Source: Streptococcus mitis (GTDB taxonomy: Bacteria; Bacillota; Bacilli; Lactobacillales; Streptococcaceae). Taken from it: a DNA stretch of 64,000 bases. The stretch lies in assembly GCF_002096845.1 (NCBI RefSeq), contig NZ_NCVK01000007.1, positions 28,831 through 92,830 on the forward strand, given 5' to 3'. Position 1 is the stretch's first letter. Each line of letters starts with the position of its first letter. The position numbers and the translations under genes are program-made. Below, piece after piece: positions 18,206-28,157 of the stretch. A model generated the notes under the pieces. That model was not told the DNA's origin, made no database searches, and saw only the letters and a program-made list of their open reading frames with translations.

Positions 18206-18230
18206 AAAAGTCGGTTCTCCGACTTTTTGT
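18206..18230 (+). terminator. Intrinsic terminator between nrdE and nrdF
   Basis: AAAAGTCGG TTCT CCGACTTTTT: a compact perfect stem with tetraloop and T-run, about 100 bases after the nrdE stop and 77 bases before the nrdF start. It should lower nrdF message relative to nrdE unless nrdF has its own promoter. Confidence 0.8.
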
Positions 18231-18306
18231 GCGATACACTAAAGGAATTATCATAAAGCAAAAACGATTGTACAACAGCATTATTATATACAGAAAGAGA
18301 TTTCAA

Positions 18307-19269
18307 ATGGAAACTTACTACAAAGCCATTAACTGGAATGCCATCGAAGATGTCATCGACAAATCAACTTGGGAAAAACTGACGGAGCAATTCTGGCTCG
18401 ATACACGTATTCCTTTGTCAAATGACTTGGATGACTGGAGAAAGCTATCAAATGTAGAAAAAGACTTGGTTGGAAAAGTCTTTGGTGGTTTAACACTTCT
18501 CGATACTATGCAATCTGAAACTGGGGTTCAAGCCCTTCGCGCAGACATCCGTACACCACATGAGGAAGCTGTTTTCAATAACATCCAATTTATGGAATCT
18601 GTCCACGCAAAATCTTACTCATCAATCTTTTCTACTTTGAATACTAAGGCTGAGATTGAAGAAATTTTCGAATGGACCAATACCAACCCTTACCTCCAAA
18701 AGAAGGCTGAGATTGTCAACGAAATCTACCTAAACGGTAGCCCACTTGAAAAGAAAGTTGCCAGCGTCTTCCTTGAAACTTTCCTTTTCTATTCAGGTTT
18801 CTTCACTCCCCTCTACTATCTTGGTAACAACAAACTAGCCAACGTTGCGGAAATCATTAAATTGATTATTCGTGATGAGTCTGTTCACGGAACCTACATT
18901 GGTTATAAATTCCAACTTGGTTTCAATGAATTACCTGAAGAAGAGCAAGAAAAACTCAAAGAATGGATGTACGACCTTCTCTACACTCTTTATGAAAACG
19001 AAGAAGGCTACACAGAAAGCCTCTATGATGGTGTTGGTTGGACGGAAGAAGTCAAAACCTTCCTTCGCTACAATGCCAACAAGGCACTCATGAACCTGGG
19101 ACAAGATCCACTCTTCCCAGATTCGGCTGATGATGTCAACCCAATCGTTATGAACGGTATTTCAACAGGAACTTCCAACCACGACTTCTTCTCTCAAGTC
19201 GGAAATGGTTACCTTCTTGGTGAAGTTGAAGCCATGCAAGACGATGACTACAACTACGGTTTGGACTAA
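18307..19269 (+). CDS. nrdF: Class Ib ribonucleotide reductase beta subunit
   Basis: Dimetal (Mn or Fe) tyrosyl-radical subunit that activates NrdE. 320 residues starting METYYKAINW at ATG 18307, with AGAAAGAGA upstream; the longer open frame from 18229 runs through the terminator hairpin and is not the gene. Metal-ligand blocks are visible: DTMQSETGVQ, EAVFNNIQFMESVHAKSY and IIRDESVHGTYIGYKFQ. Needs NrdI for manganese loading, which is not encoded in this window. Followed by a strong terminator. Confidence 0.97.
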   Translation: METYYKAINWNAIEDVIDKSTWEKLTEQFWLDTRIPLSNDLDDWRKLSNVEKDLVGKVFGGLTLLDTMQSETGVQALRADIRTPHEEAVFNNIQFMESVHAKSYSSIFSTLNTKAEIEEIFEWTNTNPYLQKKAEIVNEIYLNGSPLEKKVASVFLETFLFYSGFFTPLYYLGNNKLANVAEIIKLIIRDESVHGTYIGYKFQLGFNELPEEEQEKLKEWMYDLLYTLYENEEGYTESLYDGVGWTEEVKTFLRYNANKALMNLGQDPLFPDSADDVNPIVMNGISTGTSNHDFFSQVGNGYLLGEVEAMQDDDYNYGLD

Positions 19270-19293
19270 TTCAATTATCCCAGAACTGATAAC

Positions 19294-19336
19294 AAATATC
19301 ATGGTTTGTTTAAAACAACCATGATATTTTTGTTTT
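19294..19336 (+). terminator. Terminator of nrdF
   Basis: Perfect 13-base arms AAATATCATGGTT / AACCATGATATTT around a 10-base loop, followed by TTTGTTTTTG. Confidence 0.92.
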
Positions 19337-19411
19337 TGTTTTCTTTTGTTTTTTAAATTGATTGATTGAATACTTTATGATAAAATAGTAATAGAAATAG
19401 AGGTGATAACG

Positions 19412-20179
19412 ATGTTAAAGCAGGAAAAACTAGATAATATTCTAGAAACGGTAAATACAAAGGGAACTATTACTGTAAAAGAAATCATGACTCGCTTGGA
19501 TGTGTCAGATATGACTGCTAGACGCTACTTGCAAGAGTTGGCAGACAAGGATCTACTTGTTCGGGTTCACGGTGGAGCTGAGAAAATTCGCACAGGTTCT
19601 ATTTTAAACAATGAACGTTCCAATATTGAAAAACAAAGCTTACAGATTGCAGAAAAACAAGAAATCAGCCGTTTCGCAGGCCATTTAATTGATGAGGGTG
19701 AAACTATTTTTATCGGCCCTGGTACAACCTTAGAATCTTTTGCCCGTGAACTTCCAATTGATAATATTCGTGTTGTAACAAACAGTTTACCAGTCTTTCT
19801 CATCCTAAACGAACGAAAACTAACAGATTTGATTTTAATTGGTGGTAACTATCGCTCTATCACTGGAGCTTTTGTAGGAACACTAACCTTGCAAAACTTG
19901 GCCAATCTACAATTTTCTAAAGCCTTCGTTAGCTGTAATGGTATTAAGGACAATGCGATTGCGACCTTTAGTGAAGAGGAAGGTGAATCCCAACGCATCG
20001 CCCTCAATAATTCCAATAAAAAATACTTACTAGCTGACAACAGTAAGTTCAATAAATTTGATTTCTATACCTTCTACAATATCTCTGATATTGATACCAT
20101 CGTTTCAGACTCTAAACTGAGCAAAGAAACCTTCGAACAACTTTCAAAACAAACAAAAATTATTCTTTCTAAACCATAA
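19412..20179 (+). CDS. lacR: Lactose operon repressor, DeoR family
   Basis: DeoR-type repressor of the tagatose-6-phosphate pathway genes; in related cocci tagatose-6-phosphate is the inducer. N-terminal winged helix with ITVKEIMTRLDVSDMTARRYLQELADKDLLVRVHGGAEKI (in parts about residues 20-58), then a sugar-phosphate sensor domain with IFIGPGTTLESFAREL and the C-terminal DNSKF block. 255 residues. I start it at ATG 19412 behind AGAGGTGAT; a GTG at 19403 overlaps that ribosome site. Plus strand, facing the lac genes. Repeats of an AAACAAACA type in front of lacA and gatA are its likely targets. Confidence 0.9.
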   Translation: MLKQEKLDNILETVNTKGTITVKEIMTRLDVSDMTARRYLQELADKDLLVRVHGGAEKIRTGSILNNERSNIEKQSLQIAEKQEISRFAGHLIDEGETIFIGPGTTLESFARELPIDNIRVVTNSLPVFLILNERKLTDLILIGGNYRSITGAFVGTLTLQNLANLQFSKAFVSCNGIKDNAIATFSEEEGESQRIALNNSNKKYLLADNSKFNKFDFYTFYNISDIDTIVSDSKLSKETFEQLSKQTKIILSKP

Positions 20180-20200
20180 AACTGAGGATTGATAAAAAAT

Positions 20201-20247
20201 AAAATGCGTCATATCAAGAAAATAAGGATCTTGATATGACGCATTTT
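20201..20247. terminator. Bidirectional terminator between lacR and the lacG-side gene
   Basis: Very strong hairpin: AAAATGCGTCATATCAAG pairs with CTTGATATGACGCATTTT (18-base arms, 11-base loop). T-rich tails on both strands let it end lacR (plus) and the 85-residue gene (minus). Confidence 0.93.
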
Positions 20248-20283
20248 TGGATGAAGATTTTTACAAAGAGTTTCCTAGATTAT

Positions 20284-20541
20284 TTATGATTGTTGAAACG
20301 GTATAAAATCTGAATCAAAGGAGATATTATTCCGTTCTTCAGGACTGATAAAACTTAAAAAGATATTTTTAAATTCTTCTAGCTCATAGTCTGAATGGCA
20401 AATCCATTCTTTACCGGTAGAGACATACCATTTCCCAAGATTTTTCAGCTCTTCATTCGTCAAACAAGGTATTTGAGAACATTTATCAAAATTGATAATA
20501 TAAACTTTTTCATAAATAGATTGGATAAAATCTTTGAACAT
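20284..20541 (-). CDS. Small hypothetical protein downstream of lacG
   Basis: 85 residues, acidic with aromatic patches (YVSTGKEWICHSDYELEEF), no membrane segment and no domain I recognise. GAGG eight bases before the ATG supports translation. It begins 42 bases after the lacG stop on the same strand and ends at the shared terminator, so it is probably the last cistron of lacTFEG. Function unknown. Confidence 0.65.
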   Translation of the reverse strand: MFKDFIQSIYEKVYIINFDKCSQIPCLTNEELKNLGKWYVSTGKEWICHSDYELEEFKNIFLSFISPEERNNISFDSDFIPFQQS

Positions 20542-20583
20542 CTTTTTGCCTCACTAAAATTCTATATCTAATTACTAATTCTA

Positions 20584-21999
<1,416 letters not shown>

Positions 22000-22087
22000 C
22001 TATTTCTTGATTTAAAATAAAGTAAAAGTGAGAGGAGAGGAGTCAGTGAGCCATCCTTCTCCATCTCACTTCTTGTACCAAGTCACC

Positions 22088-22459
22088 GAATTGTGACATG
22101 AGGAGGTAAAAACGATATCTTTTTACCGACGAATTAATAAGGCGATTAGGAAATTCGCCATAGCAATTTCCGTAACGAGAGGAAACTATTTCAGAGTCCC
22201 TATTATTAATCGAATTGTGACATGAGGAGGTAAAAATAATATTTTTTTACCAACAAATTAACAAGGCAATTAGGAAATTCGCCATAGCGATTTCCGTAAC
22301 GATAGAAGACTATTTCAGAGTCCCTATTATTAATCGAATTGTGACATGAGGAGGTAAAAACGATATCTTTTTACCGACGAATTAACAAGGCGATTAGGAA
22401 ATTCGCCATAGCGATTTCCGTAACGAGAGGAGACTGTTTCACAGTCCCTATCGTTAATC
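22088..22459. repeat. Tandem array of three 124-bp units between lacE and lacG
   Basis: Three units with exact 124-base period, beginning at 22088, 22212 and 22336 and ending against the lacE stop. Each begins GAATTGTGACATGAGGAGG and contains a perfect 8-base hairpin GGTAAAAA/TTTTTACC, a second hairpin GGAAATCG/CGAATTTCC (one bulge) and a third pairing near GACTGT/ACAGTC that is best in the unit next to lacE. Unit junctions repeat TTAATCGAATTG, which is also the last four codons of lacE, so the array may have grown by slippage from that end. A few transitions separate the units. I do not recognise it as BOX or RUP. Confidence 0.93.
22123..22409 (-). other. Three repeated 12-codon mini-ORFs inside the tandem array
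   Basis: On the minus strand each repeat unit holds ATG...TAA encoding the same hydrophobic peptide: 22123-22161 MANFLIALLIRR, 22247-22285 MANFLIALLICW, 22371-22409 MANFLIALLIRR. The ATG lies in the six-base loop of the GGAAATCG/CGAATTTCC hairpin. In the unit nearest lacE the frame extends upstream to a GTG (VKQSPLVTEIAMANF...), but both other units have TAG there. No classical ribosome site precedes the ATG, so translation is unproven; the conservation could simply reflect recent duplication. Confidence 0.35.
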
Positions 22460-24145
22460 GAATTGAGCTTGTACGAATGCAAGAGCACCTTTTCCATCAC
22501 GAGTTAATTTGATGTATTGAGCGCCTTCTGTTTTCGCAAGTTTAATACCGAGCTTATCTGTTTCTGCTTTCATGTCTTCAAAGTTTGAAGCAACTTGAGG
22601 AGCAAGTATAACAAGATCAAACTCTGGCAACATTTCACGGTGAGCACCATAGCCACCTGCTGCTGCTTTCACAGGAACATTGTATTCTGCAGCTGCCTTA
22701 TTCAAAGCATTCGCAAGAAGTCCACTTGTCCCTCCACCTGCACAGAGAACGAGGACATTTGTTTCTTCAGTGATGGTATTTTGTGCTGCATCGACACCCG
22801 CTTTTTCAAGAATAGCATCTGCTTTTGCAGTGTTGAAGTTTGCAGCAACTTTTTCTTTCAATTCGTCATTAGACTTACCTGAACGCTCTTCTTCAAGAAT
22901 TTGTTCATCATAGACTTTAAGGAATGGATAGTAAATGACTACGTCAACCACGATTAGAAGGGCAGCAAGAATGAATGATAGAACTTGGAAGTTAGTACCA
23001 AGAACTAGACCTAGTGGAGCTGGAGTTGTCCATGGTAGATTAGCAGTAAATGAGTTCATTCCAAGTGTTTCAATAAAGAACTTAAAGATCCAAACGTTTG
23101 CGATTGGAGCAAAGATAAATGGAATGAAGAAGATTGGGTTCAATACAAGCGGTGCACCAAACAAGATTGGTTCGTTTACACCAAAGAAGGTTGGAACTAC
23201 TGAAGCACGACCGATTGCACGGTTACGTTTTGATTTTGTTAACCACATGAACATGAATGGAACAACCAGTGTCGCACCAGTACCACCCATGGTAACGATA
23301 AACATTTGTGTACCAGAAGTAAGAATCTTGTCTGCATGCATCCCTTGTTGGAGAAGGTTCAAGTTGACTTCGGCATTTGCATAGGTAATAGCTGCGATAG
23401 CAGGCTCAACGATAGATGGACCATGGATACCAACAAACCAGAAGAAGGCAAAGGCACCAAAGATAATGGTAATACCAAGGTATCCGTCTGCTGCTGAGAA
23501 GAGTGGTGCGAAGAATTTACCGATTGATTCTGCCACACTTGAGCCAACAAAATGACGAGCTAGTAGATCAAGAACATAAAGAGAAACAACAGATAGAGTG
23601 AATGGAATCACATCTTTAAAGACTTGTGAAATATTTGGTGGAACTTCGTCAGGCATACGAATGGTAACGTTGTTCTTAACACAGACCTTATAGATAGCTA
23701 CGGTAACAAAGGCAGCAAGGAAGGCTGAAAGCAAACCTTTTGTTCCAAGGAAACCTGTTGCAAAGCCTCCTTCAATCGGATCAGCTGCCAACATCAACAA
23801 ACCAACAATTGCTGCCAACAATGTTGACATATAGTTGATTTGATTAGTTTTCTCCATGCTACGGTTTACTGAGTCAGTCAATGACTTAGCTGTTGTACCA
23901 GCTACCAATAGAGCCAAAATCCCCATTGAATAGCTGTAAGGTTTCATCAGAAAGGCTACAACTTCATCAGACCATTTAAAGCCCCATGAGTTTGGCACAA
24001 AGGCAATCAAGATAAAGATGCTTGAGAAGAGAATAACAGGCATACCTGCAATGAAACCATCACGAATGGCACGAAGATAGATATTACGAGATAGCTTCTC
24101 AAAGAAAGGCTTTCCTTTCTCAATAAATGCAATTAATTTATTCAT
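22454..24145 (-). CDS. lacE: Lactose-specific PTS enzyme IICB
   Basis: Membrane permease that imports and phosphorylates lactose. The N-terminal IIC domain (about residues 1-430) has multiple helices and the conserved [13 protein letters not shown] and [11 protein letters not shown] segments. The C-terminal IIB domain begins near 470 with [12 protein letters not shown], whose Cys is phosphorylated by LacF. 563 residues. Start overlaps the lacF stop by one base (TAATG). Last codons QFD-stop form part of the junction of the downstream tandem repeats. Confidence 0.97.
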   Translation of the reverse strand: MNKLIAFIEKGKPFFEKLSRNIYLRAIRDGFIAGMPVILFSSIFILIAFVPNSWGFKWSDEVVAFLMKPYSYSMGILALLVAGTTAKSLTDSVNRSMEKTNQINYMSTLLAAIVGLLMLAADPIEGGFATGFLGTKGLLSAFLAAFVTVAIYKVCVKNNVTIRMPDEVPPNISQVFKDVIPFTLSVVSLYVLDLLARHFVGSSVAESIGKFFAPLFSAADGYLGITIIFGAFAFFWFVGIHGPSIVEPAIAAITYANAEVNLNLLQQGMHADKILTSGTQMFIVTMGGTGATLVVPFMFMWLTKSKRNRAIGRASVVPTFFGVNEPILFGAPLVLNPIFFIPFIFAPIANVWIFKFFIETLGMNSFTANLPWTTPAPLGLVLGTNFQVLSFILAALLIVVDVVIYYPFLKVYDEQILEEERSGKSNDELKEKVAANFNTAKADAILEKAGVDAAQNTITEETNVLVLCAGGGTSGLLANALNKAAAEYNVPVKAAAGGYGAHREMLPEFDLVILAPQVASNFEDMKAETDKLGIKLAKTEGAQYIKLTRDGKGALAFVQAQFD

Positions 24146-24462
24146 TACTTAACCCCTCTCTTATAGAGTTCAATTAAATGATGCATCAAATCTTTTAACA
24201 AGATGGTTGTCATCAAGTGGTCTTGGCCATGCATCATGGTTACACTATAAGCCAAATCTTCACCAGCTGCTTCCTTAGTCAATAGACTTGTTTGCGCGTG
24301 GTGAGCCTCTGCAATGCAAGAACCAGCTTCCTCGACTAATCTATCTGCTTTCGCAAAATCGCCAGCTTCAGCAGCCTTCAAGGCTTCCAATAATTTTGAA
24401 CGAGCATCGCCAGCATAGGCTACGATTTCAAAACCTAACAATGTTACTTCTTCTCTATTCAT
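24145..24462 (-). CDS. lacF: Lactose-specific PTS enzyme IIA
   Basis: Cytoplasmic trimeric IIA protein that relays phosphate from HPr to LacE. His78 in MMHGQDHLM is the phosphorylated residue of this family, and Asp81 the usual metal-binding residue. 105 residues, normal length. RBS AAGGAG precedes the ATG. One-base overlap with lacE and a 35-base gap after lacT. Confidence 0.97.
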   Translation of the reverse strand: MNREEVTLLGFEIVAYAGDARSKLLEALKAAEAGDFAKADRLVEEAGSCIAEAHHAQTSLLTKEAAGEDLAYSVTMMHGQDHLMTTILLKDLMHHLIELYKRGVK

Positions 24463-24497
24463 GATAGAATTCTCCTTATATAGTTTTAAATAAATTT

Positions 24498-25334
24498 TTA
24501 TGACAATAAACGTTGGATATGTAGAACTAGATAAACTCGTTCACTTTTATACAAATCAAGACCCGTATGTTGCGTAATCACATCATAGATCTTGGAACCA
24601 ATCTCGAACGCTTTTGGATAGGATTGTTTAATGTGATCTTCCATATCCAGAAGTGATTGGTTATCATCTCTAGATCTGTCTAAATAATCCAAGAAATAAT
24701 TCAAATGTATCATAAAACGATCATAGAAATGGTTATTCTCTTTAGTTCGTTGAATTGCATAGTCCGTTAAAACTTCTTCAACATTCCTGAGAATTTCTTT
24801 CCTCTTATCAATCGACTCCACAAGTTCCACTTCATTTTCACCTTCGGCATTAATGAAATGATAAGCAATCCGAATAATTTCGTCCCCAGGAAAATGATCC
24901 GCTAGCTTCTGGCGATAAATTTCAAATGCTTCATTTGCGATTTGAAAAGCGACAGGATACTTAGTGGAAATATCTGGTAGATTACTATCCTTGTACCTTC
25001 CTTGTGCTAGAGCTTGGTAAGAACAGTAAACATGATCTGTCAAGGTTACATAGAGATACTCTTGAATCGGATAGTGATATTTCTTTGATAGCTTATCAAT
25101 GATCTCATAGGTCACTGTGATAAAATCTAGCGGAACATCTTTGAGAAGAGCCATAAAGTTTTCTCTTGACTCTTCGGTCTTCATCCGAAAGATTTTCTCA
25201 ACCTGATGTTCAGCAATCAAATCCCCCTTCTTCTTTCCAAATGCAATCCCCTTACCAATCACAATCACTTCTTCTCCTTTATCATTTCTGACAAGCGAGA
25301 CATTATGATTCATTGGATTTAGAATTCGATACAT
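24498..25334 (-). CDS. lacT: BglG-family transcription antiterminator
   Basis: RNA-binding antiterminator. N-terminal CAT domain (about residues 1-56, with [30 protein letters not shown]) binds the RAT hairpin in the leader; two PRD domains follow, carrying regulatory histidines including those near HYPIQEY, TDHVYC and VLHIQR, which are phosphorylated by PTS proteins. 278 residues. Preceded by AGGAGG. First gene of lacTFEG; its own leader carries the terminator and RAT it should act on, so it is autoregulated. Confidence 0.95.
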   Translation of the reverse strand: MYRILNPMNHNVSLVRNDKGEEVIVIGKGIAFGKKKGDLIAEHQVEKIFRMKTEESRENFMALLKDVPLDFITVTYEIIDKLSKKYHYPIQEYLYVTLTDHVYCSYQALAQGRYKDSNLPDISTKYPVAFQIANEAFEIYRQKLADHFPGDEIIRIAYHFINAEGENEVELVESIDKRKEILRNVEEVLTDYAIQRTKENNHFYDRFMIHLNYFLDYLDRSRDDNQSLLDMEDHIKQSYPKAFEIGSKIYDVITQHTGLDLYKSERVYLVLHIQRLLS

Positions 25335-25371
25335 GTCAACCTCCTTTTATATCTTAAAGGTATATGAGTAC

Positions 25372-25455
25372 AAAAAATGACCACAAATGAACTAGAAAAT
25401 CAGCTGATTTCTAATTCACCTGTGATCATGCCTAATCTTACTTAGTAACACTCAC
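25372..25455 (-). promoter_or_regulatory. RAT antiterminator and overlapping terminator in the lacT leader
   Basis: The minus-strand leader holds a RAT-like element (25424-25455; GTGTTACTAAGTAAG...GGCATGATCAC, compare BglG-type sites with TGTTAC and GGCA). Its 3' end overlaps the 5' arm of a long terminator hairpin (25379-25427) in which GACCACAAATGAACTAGAAA pairs across a short centre, followed by six T. The two folds exclude each other, the standard LacT switch. Confidence 0.82.
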
Positions 25456-25476
25456 CTTGTATTAACTTGTGATTTA

Positions 25477-25513
25477 AGTATAGCACAAGTAGGTTGTTTT
25501 GTAAACCCTTACG
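25477..25513 (-). promoter_or_regulatory. lacTFEG promoter with cre-like site
   Basis: -35 TTTACA (25500-25505), 17-base spacer, -10 TATACT (25477-25482). Plus-strand TGTAAACCCTTACG at 25500-25513 resembles a CcpA cre site with the central CG changed to CC and overlaps the -35, which would allow glucose repression. Confidence 0.75.
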
Positions 25514-25639
25514 AATAACTTTTTTTACTTTATTTGAGCATATTTTTATCAAAAAATAAAACCGTAAACAAAATTAGAAAACAAGTGTTTATAGCGCAGA
25601 AAATTTCATCTCAATTCAAAAACAAGTGTACTAATAACT

Positions 25640-26362
25640 CTATATTTTTTTGAAAGCTCCAAACCAAAATCCATTATTCCTAATAAACAACTCATCACCA
25701 AAAGCTCTAGTATGTTTTGAACCGATTTCTAATTTTACAAGACGCATAGGAGCCAATAATTCAATTAACTCACTTTCTGTATAAACTCTTTCTAACATTG
25801 AATCTAGTTTTCTACGTATATAACCTTTTTCTAGTAAAGAATTATCCGGAATTGCGTCTCGGAAAATTCCATCTTTCCGTGGACAATAAAAATAATACAT
25901 TCCTCCTGTTTTCAACATCCTTTTTACCTCTGAAAAATAGTTCTGTCTATCTTTTTCATCCACTATAAATGTAATCGCAGACATTATATCAAATATAGAA
26001 TCGAAATGGTTGTCAGGAAAATCTAAACCTTTACCTACATCTGTCTGTGTTATATGACAATTAAATTGTGGAAATGACTTAGTCAATAATCGTTTTGCAC
26101 TATCAGCGGCCTCTTTTGTTAAATCTACACCACAATAAGTATCCGCATAATGATTTTCAATTAAATAGTAAAGATTCCTTCCAAAACCACAACCAACTTC
26201 TAATACCCTACACTCATCGTTTTGAGTAACGATTTGATTTCTCAAAGAAAAAATCTTTTGAACTGCATCATTAGGAACTAAGCGTGTCTCTGTTTTTGAT
26301 GATTGGGCGTGTAATTCTTCCCATTTCTTGTGATTATCTTCATTTAAAACAAATGTATCCAT
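25640..26362 (-). CDS. SAM-dependent methyltransferase, class I
   Basis: Rossmann-fold methyltransferase. Motif I is VLEVGCGFGRNLYYL, motif II CGVDLTKEA, and the acidic motif ITQTDVGKGLDFPD followed by FDSIFDIMSAI; the methyltransferase-11 type pattern. About 240 residues. The frame can start at ATG 26374 or 26362; I prefer 26362 because GGAGAG lies just before it. Either way it overlaps the end of the CmoA-like gene, so the two are translationally linked. Substrate unknown. It lies between lacT and the second lacAB pair and looks foreign to the lactose genes. Confidence 0.82.
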   Translation of the reverse strand: MDTFVLNEDNHKKWEELHAQSSKTETRLVPNDAVQKIFSLRNQIVTQNDECRVLEVGCGFGRNLYYLIENHYADTYCGVDLTKEAADSAKRLLTKSFPQFNCHITQTDVGKGLDFPDNHFDSIFDIMSAITFIVDEKDRQNYFSEVKRMLKTGGMYYFYCPRKDGIFRDAIPDNSLLEKGYIRRKLDSMLERVYTESELIELLAPMRLVKLEIGSKHTRAFGDELFIRNNGFWFGAFKKI

Positions 26363-27044
26363 TGAACTCTCCATATCTCATTATCGTTTCTACATGATGA
26401 AATCCAGCACTCTTTAACATTTCTTTATTTTCAGCGTGAGTATGGTTAATCATAACTCCCTCCAAGCTCAATTGCTTAGATAGAATTTCTTCTGGACTAA
26501 ATCCATGTTCTTGCTTGAATTTAATATAATTGGAAACTATCAACTTATTTACCTTCGAATCTGTCATGATTTCTTTCTCAAATAGAATAAACGCTCCACC
26601 TTCAACTAAAGATTCATATATTTTTGATAAAATCTTTATTCTCTTGTCTGGGAGAATAAACTGAAGGAAATAATAGCTAATAATTAAATCGCTGGGTTCT
26701 AACCTGGCTTCCTCCACGGAGCTTGTTATAAATTCAAGCTCAGGAAATTTTGATTGTGCCACCTGATTCATTTCTGGAATTTCTTCTATCCCGATAAAAC
26801 GAACTTCTTTTTTAGACTTATGACGCTGATATAATTTACCAATCAGATTACCCGTTGCAGAGCCTAGCTCATAACATAAGGAATGGTCACGAATAAAAAA
26901 ATCGCTTAGATGACAAACAAGGTTATGTCCTTCATCATATAAAGGAATAGATTGTCTAACATGCTCATCAAAATGTTGAGCTACACCATTACCAAAACTC
27001 CATTGTGTTCCATTTTGAATAACAATATCATTTCCAACTTCCAT
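26340..27044 (-). CDS. CmoA-like SAM-dependent methyltransferase family protein
   Basis: 234 residues. The N-terminal HFDEHVRQSIPLYDEGH resembles the FDE...RSVPGY segment of CmoA, the carboxy-SAM synthase that converts SAM and prephenate, and is followed by a motif I YELGSATGNLIGKL. LIISYYFLQFIL and a late RYGEFNGYICF match the same family. The GAGGAG ribosome site overlaps the stop of the transporter gene ahead of it (3-base gap). Whether it makes carboxy-SAM or is an ordinary methyltransferase cannot be decided by eye. Confidence 0.75.
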   Translation of the reverse strand: MEVGNDIVIQNGTQWSFGNGVAQHFDEHVRQSIPLYDEGHNLVCHLSDFFIRDHSLCYELGSATGNLIGKLYQRHKSKKEVRFIGIEEIPEMNQVAQSKFPELEFITSSVEEARLEPSDLIISYYFLQFILPDKRIKILSKIYESLVEGGAFILFEKEIMTDSKVNKLIVSNYIKFKQEHGFSPEEILSKQLSLEGVMINHTHAENKEMLKSAGFHHVETIMRYGEFNGYICFK

Positions 27045-27047
27045 AGA

Positions 27048-27962
27048 CTACTCCTCTTCTCCCTTGACTTTCCAGTTTACTAATACCAATGCTAACACAA
27101 CCATCGAACCCCCAAGAACCAAATTCAATGTAAACGGCTCATGTAAGCCCATAATAGAAAAGATAGTTGAAAATACTGGAACTAAAAACAAGAAACTGCT
27201 AGCTACTGTTGCTCCCCTTTGTCCTAGACTATAAAACCACAGTCCAAACGAACCAACAGATGCAGGAATAATTAACCATATAAACCAAACCCAGCCCCAA
27301 AATCCTAAATTTAGAAAGTTATAACTTTCATGCACAGGTATTGAGAATAAGTAAAGGAATACCCCACCTAATAACAATTGCCAAGCTGTAAATATCCATG
27401 GACCGTTATCAAAAGGAATTTTCTTGGCGACAACTGTATTGATTGACCAACAAAATGAACCGAGTAAAGCAAACAAAGCACCTAAACTAAACGCAGATAC
27501 ATCTAGTCCAATACAAGTAACAACTCCAGCCACACCTAATATTAAGGCACTTATCTTCTGAATAGTCAATGTATCTTTTAACAAAAAATGTGCTAAGAAA
27601 GCTAACCAAAGAGGATTCGTAAATAAGATAATGGAAGACATAGATGACGACACATCATGAGCTAGGGCAAGATTAAGAAATCCCATGGTTCCAGCTGTCT
27701 GTAAGAGCCCGATAGTCACAACCAATATAAACCCCTTTATCTTGCTACCTTGACTTTTAGGAATGATCGTCCCTCCCTTGCAAAATAAAAACGATAATAC
27801 TAACATCACTAACCCAGCAATAATAAATCGAACACCCCCAAGTAATAATGGAGGAGTCTTTTCAACTACTATAAGATATTTCCCAGTTGGAAAAGACGAC
27901 CCCATAAAAAGTGTGGTAAGTAATATAGAAATCAAAAAAATAAAATTTGAACCTCGTTTCAT
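27048..27962 (-). CDS. EamA/DMT family transporter
   Basis: Ten-helix drug/metabolite transporter with two EamA repeats (about residues 8-145 and 157-295). The first has GSSFPTGKYLI and the LFTNPLWLAFLAHFLLKD segment, the second SFCWSINTVVAKK and GLHEPFTLNLVLGG. 304 residues. Family members mostly export amino acids, nucleosides or other metabolites. First gene of a three-gene operon with two methyltransferases, with a divergent Rrf2 regulator, so it may export whatever they make. Ribosome site GAAGG precedes the ATG. Confidence 0.88.
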   Translation of the reverse strand: MKRGSNFIFLISILLTTLFMGSSFPTGKYLIVVEKTPPLLLGGVRFIIAGLVMLVLSFLFCKGGTIIPKSQGSKIKGFILVVTIGLLQTAGTMGFLNLALAHDVSSSMSSIILFTNPLWLAFLAHFLLKDTLTIQKISALILGVAGVVTCIGLDVSAFSLGALFALLGSFCWSINTVVAKKIPFDNGPWIFTAWQLLLGGVFLYLFSIPVHESYNFLNLGFWGWVWFIWLIIPASVGSFGLWFYSLGQRGATVASSFLFLVPVFSTIFSIMGLHEPFTLNLVLGGSMVVLALVLVNWKVKGEEE

Positions 27963-28009
27963 TTATTTCGCCTTCTTTCAAAAGATATTGATGATATTTT
28001 TTGTCTTTT

Positions 28010-28037
28010 ATTCTACTCTTTTAAAAATGAATGTCAA
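28010..28037 (-). promoter_or_regulatory. Promoter of the transporter/methyltransferase operon
   Basis: -35 TTGACA (28032-28037), 16-base spacer, -10 TAGAAT (28010-28015) on the minus strand, leader about 40 bases. Confidence 0.72.
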
Positions 28038-28084
28038 GAGATTTATCAAAAAATTCCAAGATTATTTTTTTAAACTCCTATGTA

Positions 28085-28113
28085 TTGAGAAAAAAACAAA
28101 AAAAGACTATACT
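28085..28113 (+). promoter_or_regulatory. Promoter of the Rrf2 regulator gene
   Basis: -35 TTGAGA (28085-28090), 17-base A-rich spacer, -10 TATACT (28108-28113). The two divergent promoters are only about 50 bases apart, so one bound regulator could control both. Confidence 0.72.
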
Positions 28114-28157
28114 GGTAATTGTGGATAATGATTATCTTTTTATATGGAGGTACAAAC

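Noticed and set aside
18229..18306. Longer nrdF start at 18229
   Set aside because: It begins inside the terminator T-run; the ATG at 18307 has a ribosome site and the standard NrdF N-terminus.
22088..22459. CRISPR array or BOX/RUP element for the 124-bp repeats
   Set aside because: Units are directly adjacent with no unique spacers and no cas genes; the sequence lacks the boxA/boxC ends seen at the two BOX elements here.
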